Origin: Microcaldota archaeon
GTDB lineage: Archaea; Micrarchaeota; Micrarchaeia; Anstonellales; J096
Reading direction: 5' to 3'
NCBI GenBank assembly: GCA_015520875.1
Contig: WAPD01000067.1
Location: 1 to 9,905, forward strand
DNA: 9,905 nucleotides
The stretch's first letter is position 1. The number at the start of each line of letters is the position of its first letter. This document shows, in pieces, positions 5,512 to 9,905 of the stretch. The notes beneath the pieces were generated by a model. The model was not told the origin of the DNA and did not search any database. It saw only the letters and a list, made by a program, of their open reading frames with translations. A program made the translations under genes and the position numbers.

Positions 5512-5569
5512 GAGCGATGATGACAGAGGTGATCTCTGATTATTGATGAGTGAAGGGCAGTCTGAGCTC
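5512..5569 (+). ncRNA. C/D box sRNA 2, guide complementary to the 16S rRNA 3' tail
   Basis: Box C ATGATGA 5517-5523, guide 5524-5535 (CAGAGGTGATCT), box D' CTGA 5536-5539, 4-base spacer TTAT, box C' TGATGA 5544-5549, guide 5550-5561 (GTGAAGGGCAGT), box D CTGA 5562-5565. GAGC at 5512-5515 pairs with GCTC at 5566-5569 to close the RNA. Guides are both 12 bases. The D' guide contains GAGGTGATC and can pair with the universal 16S tail GGAUCACCUC (nine Watson-Crick pairs plus one G-U). This places the methylation on the C of GAUCACC (E. coli C1533 by my count). The D guide targets ACUGCCCUUCAC, which I cannot place. The 3' end overlaps the stop codon of the antisense permease gene by 2 bases. Confidence 0.88.
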
Positions 5570-6314
5570 ACCTTAACTTTAAAACAAGATAAACCAAGGC
5601 TAGTAAAAATATAACAATAGGTGTTGTTGGTAGAGACAATTTTAATGAGATAAAATAACCTAAAACCATTGCTAAACCCCCTATGAAAGCAGAGATTAAA
5701 GGTTGTTTGGAAAACTTGGGAGTTAAAGCTTGGGCTATTAAAGATGGCAATATCATCAAACCAGATACTAACAATGCTCCGACAATAGATAACATTCCAA
5801 CTATGGATAATGCCAAAACCAGATTAAATATGCCTTCTAATTTAACAACATTAATTCCCCTAACTTGAGATCCCTCAGGGTCAAAGAATACAGAGAACAA
5901 ATGCATTGAATATCTCCAAAGGAAGAATAATGCAAACAACCCTGTAATAATGTTTAAAGCAATTCTATAAATGGAAACATTATCAAGATTTCCAAATAAA
6001 TAATGGACAATTTCTTCATGGGAGATCCCTGCTAAAGAGAAAAACACAAGTCCCAAAGACATGCCTAAAACCAAAGTTAATCCTAGAACTATCTCTTGCT
6101 TTTGCTTGAAATAAAAGGTTAAAAAATAGGACATTAAAGAGGCAAATATTAAGGCTCCTATTAAAGGATGAAATCCAAGGAAATAGGCAAGGGCCGCACC
6201 CCCAAAAGACCCATGGGCAATGGCATCAACAGCCAATGTTTGCTTTTTTATCAAAATATAAGGCCCTATTAAACCGGCTATTACTCCGATAAAAAACAGC
6301 AATTCAATGGACAT
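5568..6314 (-). CDS. ABC transporter permease, zinc/manganese type (ZnuB/MntB family)
   Basis: A 248-residue membrane protein of the ABC-3 family that imports divalent metals such as Zn2+ or Mn2+. Family marks in order are DAIAHGSFGGAALAYFLG (residues 30-47, usually DAISHA..), YLFGNLDNVS (105-114), FFDPEG (143-148), then LLVSGLMILPSLIA and LPTTPIVIFLL near the C-terminus. About eight membrane helices are visible and the length is normal. The ATG at 6314 lies inside the ATPase gene's 3' end (11-base overlap), with a long ribosome site, AGGTGATCC, 3 bases upstream. It forms a unit with the ATPase; no binding protein or regulator is in the window, so the metal is not known. Confidence 0.92.
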   Translation of the reverse strand: MSIELLFFIGVIAGLIGPYILIKKQTLAVDAIAHGSFGGAALAYFLGFHPLIGALIFASLMSYFLTFYFKQKQEIVLGLTLVLGMSLGLVFFSLAGISHEEIVHYLFGNLDNVSIYRIALNIITGLFALFFLWRYSMHLFSVFFDPEGSQVRGINVVKLEGIFNLVLALSIVGMLSIVGALLVSGLMILPSLIAQALTPKFSKQPLISAFIGGLAMVLGYFISLKLSLPTTPIVIFLLALVYLVLKLR

Positions 6315-6969
6315 GGTGGATCACCTTGAAATCTTCTCCATAGAGCTTAACGATTGTATCTAGATTGAATTCATCCACATGACATGTTAAAAATTCTTTT
6401 CCTCCTAAGCAAATAACCCTATCCACATATTTAGAAACCATGCTCAAATCATGAGTGACCACCAAGGCTGTTTTTCCTTTTTTCACATAGTCTTTCAACA
6501 GCTTATAAACAACATTGGAACTTTTAACATCCAAAGCAGAAAAAGGCTCATCCAATAATAGAAGTTCTGCATCTGAGATTAAGGCCCTTGCCAACAAAGT
6601 TTTCTGCTTCTCACCACCTGATTGCTCATCATAGGGCTTTTCCTTCAAACCAAGCAAAGAGAGATATTCCCTTGCTTTTCCCCATTCTTTTTTATCAATG
6701 TCATAAAAAGAGGACTTTTCCAATCCTGTTAGTATTACTTCGGAATTCAACCCTGGCAACTCTTTTGGCAGATGCTGGGAAAGATAGAATTTGATTTTTG
6801 CATTTACTTTAACCTTTCCTTTGTAATCTTTTATCAATCCACCAATGATTTTTAACAGAGTGCTTTTTCCAGCACCATTAGGCCCAATAATTGCAACCAA
6901 CATTCCTCTTGGAACATGGAATGTGATATTTTTAAGCACACTATAGGAAAGGTCTTCCACAGTTATCAT
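6304..6969 (-). CDS. ABC transporter ATP-binding protein, metal import (ZnuC type)
   Basis: A 221-residue nucleotide-binding subunit that powers the permease encoded just downstream. Walker A is GPNGAGKST (29-37), the Q-loop Gln is Q65 (YLSQHLP), the signature is QSGGE (116-120), Walker B LLLLDEP (136-142), D-loop SALD, and the switch His is H173 (VTHD). The signature has Gln where the usual Leu precedes SGGE, a tolerated but notable change. The C-terminus is His-rich (VIHHVH), possibly a metal contact or only a by-product of the overlapping ribosome site of the permease. There is no ribosome site at ATG 6969. A weak TATA-like CTTATAAC lies about 19 bases upstream, and the glycosyltransferase gene ends 28 bases away, so it may start a separate leaderless message. 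Confidence 0.93.
   Translation of the reverse strand: MITVEDLSYSVLKNITFHVPRGMLVAIIGPNGAGKSTLLKIIGGLIKDYKGKVKVNAKIKFYLSQHLPKELPGLNSEVILTGLEKSSFYDIDKKEWGKAREYLSLLGLKEKPYDEQSGGEKQKTLLARALISDAELLLLDEPFSALDVKSSNVVYKLLKDYVKKGKTALVVTHDLSMVSKYVDRVICLGGKEFLTCHVDEFNLDTIVKLYGEDFKVIHHVH
6318..6326 (-). promoter_or_regulatory. Extended Shine-Dalgarno site of the permease gene
   Basis: Minus-strand AGGTGATCC lies 3 bases before ATG 6314. It is complementary over nine bases to GGAUCACCU, so this organism's 16S rRNA tail probably has the standard sequence that sRNA 2 could also pair with. Confidence 0.7.
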
Positions 6970-6997
6970 TTTTGTTTATTTATGTTATAAGTTCTTA

Positions 6998-7681
6998 TTA
7001 ACGTATGGGTTCGTATTCCTCTTCTGGCTTTCCACCAAAGTTCAACTTTAGAAAATTGTTAAAATGGAACCAGAAGTATTTCCATTTGCCCCAAGCTTCT
7101 ATCCTTCTCCTGCTTGTGTAAACAATTGCTTTTTTATTAAAAAATACTTTTCCATGTGCCATTGCCCTTTTTATAAAATCAATATCTTCGCCTGTTTTTA
7201 AAGGCTTCATGCCCCCTATTTTATTATAAAAGGATTTTGTAAACGCTATATTATCGGCAGAGGCCCATATTATATTTCTTTTCCAGAGGAATTCTGCCAA
7301 ATTGTTTAAAAAAACCTGGAAATGCTTTTCTATAAAATCCGGGTTTTGCAAATAGATGGAACCATATACAAGATCATAATTTTTCAAAGGAGAGACCAAT
7401 TCCTCTATCCAATCTTCATTAACAACAATATCTGCAGATGCTGAAATTATAATGTCTCCTTTTGCATGCTCAAAACCTGTTTTTCTCGCATACCCTATGT
7501 TTCTTTTATTTACAGTGATAACTTTTGCTCCATAGGATAAAGCAATCTCTTGTGTTCCATCCTTGCTATTATCATCTACAATAATGATTTCATCGGGCTT
7601 TTTCCTATTGTTTAAAATGGAATCTAGGGTTTTGGGCAGGTATTTTGCTTCGTTATATGTGGGAATTACAATGGAAATCAT
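6998..7681 (-). CDS. Family 2 glycosyltransferase
   Basis: A 227-residue GT-A fold enzyme that transfers a sugar from a nucleotide-activated donor, probably to a glycan or lipid. It begins with MISIVIPTYNEAKYLPKTLDSI and has the nucleotide-binding DDNS (36-39). D84 in SASADIVV sits at the DxD metal site, GED (164-166) is the acceptor-base region, and the TSRRR stretch (189-193) is usual near the C-terminus. There is no membrane helix, so it is likely cytosolic or membrane-peripheral. The ATG at 7681 overlaps the Trm5-like gene's stop by 4 bases, with GAGGGAT as ribosome site. Neighbours do not reveal the acceptor. Confidence 0.92.
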   Translation of the reverse strand: MISIVIPTYNEAKYLPKTLDSILNNRKKPDEIIIVDDNSKDGTQEIALSYGAKVITVNKRNIGYARKTGFEHAKGDIIISASADIVVNEDWIEELVSPLKNYDLVYGSIYLQNPDFIEKHFQVFLNNLAEFLWKRNIIWASADNIAFTKSFYNKIGGMKPLKTGEDIDFIKRAMAHGKVFFNKKAIVYTSRRRIEAWGKWKYFWFHFNNFLKLNFGGKPEEEYEPIR

Positions 7682-8682
7682 ATTATCCCTCTTTTTTTAG
7701 CCAATTCTTTTGAAATAACATAATCCAAACCTTCTTTATAATGGTCAATCCCTAAAACAAAGTCGCTAGTTCTTTTCAAGTCCCATAGATCTTGATCGGG
7801 TGTCCAGATTTTATATTCAATGTTGGGTTTTTCTCCTTTGCCTGTTTTTAGCCATTCTATAAAGGCTTTTCTTAAAGGCTCTTTTGGGGAGAAATCCTCT
7901 GAAGTAAAAACCTCAAACACATATTCATCTATATCTTTGCTATAGCTCCTTAGTTTTCTGTAATCTGTTATTAAAAATTTCATTCCCAACGATTGCTCTA
8001 TTTTCTTTTTACCCTCTTCCAAAGGATTTTTGGAATCAACAAATAAATAAACATAGATATAGCATTTTTTCCCAACAGCTTCACGAATATCTTTCAAAAA
8101 GTGTTCGGCATACATAGGGATGGGCATTATTATCCTATCTGCCCACCTTCTCCAGTTTTTCATCTCTTTGGAAGCATCCCCTTCTATTGCTGTGACATTG
8201 GAAAGCTTGTTTAATTTTATATTCTCTTTGAAATAGGAAACAGCAACAGGGTTTAACTCTATTCCTACAACTTTTGCTGTGGGTTCCATTTTAGCTATTA
8301 GCAAAGCATAAGGACCAACTCCTGCAAAAGGAACTAAAACATGTTCAAAGGGTTTTATTTTTTTAGCTATGTTTAATCTATCGGTGGACATTCTTGGAGA
8401 ATAGAAAACCTTTTCCACATCCAATTTTAACAAAATACCATTTTCTTTGGTTATGGTTTCTGTGCCAGGTGTTCCATAGATTAGTTCTAATTTACGAGTT
8501 CTATAAGTACCTTCTACAGGATTTTTTCTGTAAACCGCTCTAACCCTTTTATGGATTTTAGTAATGGCTTGGGCTATATCTTTAGCTTTGTCCATATATT
8601 GGTCTGGCACCCAGACAATGGCGATATCTCCTATAATATCAAAGGATGTTATCGGAACATTTGTTAAATCTCTAAGCTTCAC
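7678..8682 (-). CDS. Trm5-like tRNA (guanine-37) methyltransferase, rearranged ends
   Basis: A 334-residue class I SAM methyltransferase of the Trm5/Taw family, acting on G37 beside the anticodon. Domain D2 is clear: SFDIIGDIAIVWVP (13-26), NPVEGTYRTRKLELIYG (54-70) and YSPRMSTDRLNIA (94-106, with R97 matching the catalytic Arg of SPRxS). The SAM site follows: VPFAGVGPYALLIA (117-130), GIELNP (140-145), GDA (168-170). Odd points: the small N-terminal D1 domain of Trm5b-type enzymes is absent, the usual NLP motif reads PIP (187-189) after DRIIM, and a C-terminal extension of about 70 residues (from about 265, with IWTPDQDLWDLKRTSDF) is unfamiliar. The start is GTG 8682, with a TATA box about 24 bases upstream and no separate ribosome site, so leaderless. 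A C/D box sRNA gene lies just upstream. Confidence 0.85.
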   Translation of the reverse strand: MKLRDLTNVPITSFDIIGDIAIVWVPDQYMDKAKDIAQAITKIHKRVRAVYRKNPVEGTYRTRKLELIYGTPGTETITKENGILLKLDVEKVFYSPRMSTDRLNIAKKIKPFEHVLVPFAGVGPYALLIAKMEPTAKVVGIELNPVAVSYFKENIKLNKLSNVTAIEGDASKEMKNWRRWADRIIMPIPMYAEHFLKDIREAVGKKCYIYVYLFVDSKNPLEEGKKKIEQSLGMKFLITDYRKLRSYSKDIDEYVFEVFTSEDFSPKEPLRKAFIEWLKTGKGEKPNIEYKIWTPDQDLWDLKRTSDFVLGIDHYKEGLDYVISKELAKKRGII

Positions 8683-8701
8683 CCTTTAATTTAAAGAAAA
8701 A

Positions 8702-8710
8702 GGATTAAAA
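8702..8710 (-). promoter_or_regulatory. TATA box of the Trm5-like gene
   Basis: Minus-strand TTTTAATCC is centred about 24 bases upstream of GTG 8682. It begins directly after the closing stem of sRNA 3. Confidence 0.45.
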
Positions 8711-8773
8711 GGGCTTCAGCGTCAAGTCACTTCATCAATGCTCAGTGCTGCGCACAAGGTTCATCATTAGCCC
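8711..8773 (-). ncRNA. C/D box sRNA 3 (2'-O-methylation guide)
   Basis: On the minus strand: GGGCT (8773-8769), box C ATGATGA 8767-8761, guide 8760-8746 (ACCTTGTGCGCAGCA, 15 bases), box D' CTGA 8745-8742, 4-base spacer GCAT, box C' TGATGA 8737-8732, guide 8731-8720 (AGTGACTTGACG, 12 bases), box D CTGA 8719-8716, AGCCC 8715-8711. GGGCT and AGCCC make a perfect 5-bp closing stem. The D guide's target, CGUCAAGUCACU, shares ten bases with the GACGUCAAGUCAUC stretch of bacterial 16S helix 34; archaeal sequences differ among lineages there. The methylated base would be the A of CGUCA. The D' guide is longer than the usual 12 bases; its target UGCUGCGCACAAGGU is not one I can place. The RNA fills the gap between two minus-strand genes. 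Confidence 0.88.
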
Positions 8774-8779
8774 ACCTAT

Positions 8780-9340
8780 CTATAATGCGTTCTCAATAAA
8801 AGCTTTTATTCTGTTGTTTGTCTCTTCATATAACCTTGGATAATGTTTCCTAACAGCATCATCTATAAAAGCAAGTGCTAGCATTGTTCCAAGTGCTCCA
8901 AAAATGTATTTTGTTAATACGCTTCCTTTTAGCTTTGCTTTATCTAAATAAATATTGTTGGAAACTTTACTTGCTGAAACTGGGACAGAAAATGTAAACT
9001 CAATAGAATAGGATTGTAAATCATTGGGAAGGTTTCTAGGGTTTTTAAAGAGAGCTCTTGTTAATCTAGGAAAGTCTTTTCCTAGTATTGTTGTTTTTAG
9101 GATTAATCGGGAATGTTGATAGGAGATTTTGAAGTTAATACCTTGAATTCTAACGCTGGAAACAACTTTTTCTTGTACAGGTTTTAATAGCTCCTGTAAT
9201 AGTTTTTGTGTGTTAGGGTTTAATTTTTTAGGAATGGAATCTGGTTGGGACTTTTTAGCAAGTGCCCATGTGCCAACTGCGGCTGCTCCTACTAAGCTCC
9301 TCTTTAAAAAGTCTCTGCGTGTTAAATTGTGTTTAACCAT
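8780..9340 (-). CDS. Tat-signal-like envelope protein, unknown family (paralogue of the gene at 9508)
   Basis: A 186-residue protein I do not recognise. Residues 7-13 read TRRDFLK, a twin-arginine (Tat) motif, followed by a weakly hydrophobic stretch (SLVGAAAVGTWALA, 15-28), so export through the Tat pathway is likely. The middle domain (about 62-135) looks beta-rich. It contains LGKDFPRLTRALFKNPRNLP and YSIEFTFSVP, shared with the partial gene upstream. A second hydrophobic segment, about residues 142-159 (LTKYIFGALGTMLALAFI), precedes a charged amphipathic tail. An exported domain held in the membrane at the C-terminus is my inference. The ATG at 9340 has a TATA box about 25 bases upstream and no ribosome site. 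The 3' end holds the likely promoter of sRNA 3. No Tat translocase genes are present. Confidence 0.75.
   Translation of the reverse strand: MVKHNLTRRDFLKRSLVGAAAVGTWALAKKSQPDSIPKKLNPNTQKLLQELLKPVQEKVVSSVRIQGINFKISYQHSRLILKTTILGKDFPRLTRALFKNPRNLPNDLQSYSIEFTFSVPVSASKVSNNIYLDKAKLKGSVLTKYIFGALGTMLALAFIDDAVRKHYPRLYEETNNRIKAFIENAL
8794..8802 (-). promoter_or_regulatory. TATA box of C/D box sRNA 3 inside the upstream gene
   Basis: Minus-strand CTTTTATTG is centred about 25 bases upstream of the first base of the sRNA 3 stem (8773). It lies within the last codons of the Tat-signal gene. Confidence 0.5.
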
Positions 9341-9360
9341 GGTTATTATTGGTTGGAAAT

Positions 9361-9369
9361 GTTTATAAA
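9361..9369 (-). promoter_or_regulatory. TATA box of the Tat-signal gene
   Basis: Minus-strand TTTTATAAAC is centred about 25 bases upstream of ATG 9340, again the leaderless arrangement. Confidence 0.65.
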
Positions 9370-9507
9370 AGTGATAGAGATTTTATAGTATTTAACATCA
9401 TTGCTAATCATCACTATAATCGTTTATGCCAAGCATTCTTTTAAATCCAGAAGGGGCTCCTTTTATGGATTCTTCTGTTTCTGAAGTCGTTTTATTTTTA
9501 GGTTCAT

Positions 9508-9905
9508 CTAAAGATTTTCCAGTTCTTGGAAATTTAGTGATGGCAACATAAATATGGACATCACCAAAAGAAGAGCTGCACCCATTCCCACCATTTCCAC
9601 TGCGGATTTCCATATTGCAGTATGATCCACATTAGCCACCTCCACATATTTTAAATAAGTGTTAGAAATAGGGTCCTGCTTTCTGGGAACTTCAAAATTA
9701 AAAGAGATAGGATATAGAGTTTTAGGTCTTAAAGGCAACTTTAATGATTTACCAAACAAGATACGGGTAACCTCAGGAAAAGACTCTCCCAAAAGATCAG
9801 TTTTCATGGTTAAGGTATGGGTAGAGGGATCAAACGTTACCCTAAAATCATATCCATTTATATTAAGGGAGATGGGAGAAAATTTATAGTCTATAGAGAA
9901 TATAC
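9508..9905 (-). CDS. Envelope-type protein, C-terminal part (partial paralogue of the 8780-9340 gene)
   Basis: The frame is open from the window edge (first whole codon at 9903) to the TAG at 9508, about 132 residues, so the true start lies outside; the internal ATG at 9807 is not the start. It shares the pattern LGxxFPxxTRxLF....LP....Y.I.F.F.VP......SN.YL with the neighbouring Tat-signal protein and ends with a membrane helix (AVEMVGMGAALLLVMSIFMLP) and a short tail. Upstream of the shared block it also carries SLNINGYDFRVTFDPSTHTL, equivalent to VRIQGINFKISYQHSRLIL in the paralogue. The two are clear tandem duplicates at moderate divergence. The start would show whether this copy also has a Tat signal. 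The 138 bases between this gene's stop and the neighbouring TATA box (9370-9507) hold no recognised feature. Confidence 0.75.
   Translation of the reverse strand, partial: IFSIDYKFSPISLNINGYDFRVTFDPSTHTLTMKTDLLGESFPEVTRILFGKSLKLPLRPKTLYPISFNFEVPRKQDPISNTYLKYVEVANVDHTAIWKSAVEMVGMGAALLLVMSIFMLPSLNFQELENL

Noticed and set aside
5752..5760. TTTGATGAT on the minus strand inside the permease gene, C-box-like
   Set aside because: No matching D', C' and D boxes follow within sRNA length; explained by coding sequence.
9375..9415. GTGATGA and AATGATG on the minus strand resembling C boxes
   Set aside because: No CTGA box lies at a workable distance, so it does not form a C/D box RNA.
9404..9613. A 69-codon minus-strand frame, possibly a frameshifted tail of the partial envelope protein
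   Set aside because: Its first half is the out-of-frame reading of the membrane helix and it has no ribosome site. The paralogue at 8780-9340 has a tail of similar length, so no frameshift is needed. The hydrophilic end (9404-9507) could still be real if reads show an indel.

Overview
The window is archaeal. The evidence is a block of archaeal/eukaryotic-type information genes (Rpo7, Spt4, S26e, L44e, S27e, aIF2-alpha, Nop10), TATA boxes about 25 bases upstream of first start codons, Shine-Dalgarno (SD) sites inside operons, and C/D box small RNAs. The DNA is AT-rich and densely packed, with many 4-8 base start/stop overlaps. Several C/D box RNAs in under 10 kb suggest a thermophile. S26e has a restricted distribution among archaea and, with the small divergent proteins, would fit a reduced-genome (possibly DPANN-like) lineage, but that placement is a guess. 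No rRNA, tRNA, insertion sequence or CRISPR array was seen.

Layout. Bases 1-3343 (minus strand) are a transcription/translation cluster. In transcription order it holds a small kinase-like protein, Rpo7, Spt4, S26e, an unrecognised 89-residue protein, then a second promoter followed by L44e, S27e, aIF2-alpha, a divergent Nop10 and the N-terminus of an AmmeMemoRadiSam-type radical SAM enzyme that runs off the window. At 3343/3410 two back-to-back TATA boxes separate this from a plus-strand CPBP-like membrane protein with altered active-site residues. That gene converges on and overlaps an endonuclease III gene, which follows a multi-pass membrane protein. Bases 5374-5567 hold two tandem plus-strand C/D box sRNAs behind a shared bidirectional TATA element. 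Next on the minus strand are an ABC metal permease/ATPase pair, a family 2 glycosyltransferase and a Trm5-like methyltransferase. A third C/D box sRNA lies just upstream of that methyltransferase. The right end carries two related envelope-type proteins of unknown family, one with a Tat-like signal and one truncated by the window edge.

Most notable. The three sRNAs (5428-5484 plus, 5512-5569 plus, 8711-8773 minus) were read directly from C, D', C' and D boxes. They have 12-base guides (one has 15), 4-base inner spacers and, for two of them, a closing stem. One guide contains GAGGTGATC and can pair over ten contiguous positions with the 3' tail of 16S rRNA, which includes the anti-Shine-Dalgarno sequence. 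Another matches a helix-34-like 16S stretch. Other points worth a second look are a Nop10 with a broken zinc knuckle, a Trm5-like enzyme with no N-terminal D1 domain and a long C-terminal extension, the catalytically altered CPBP protein, and the tandem family at the right edge.
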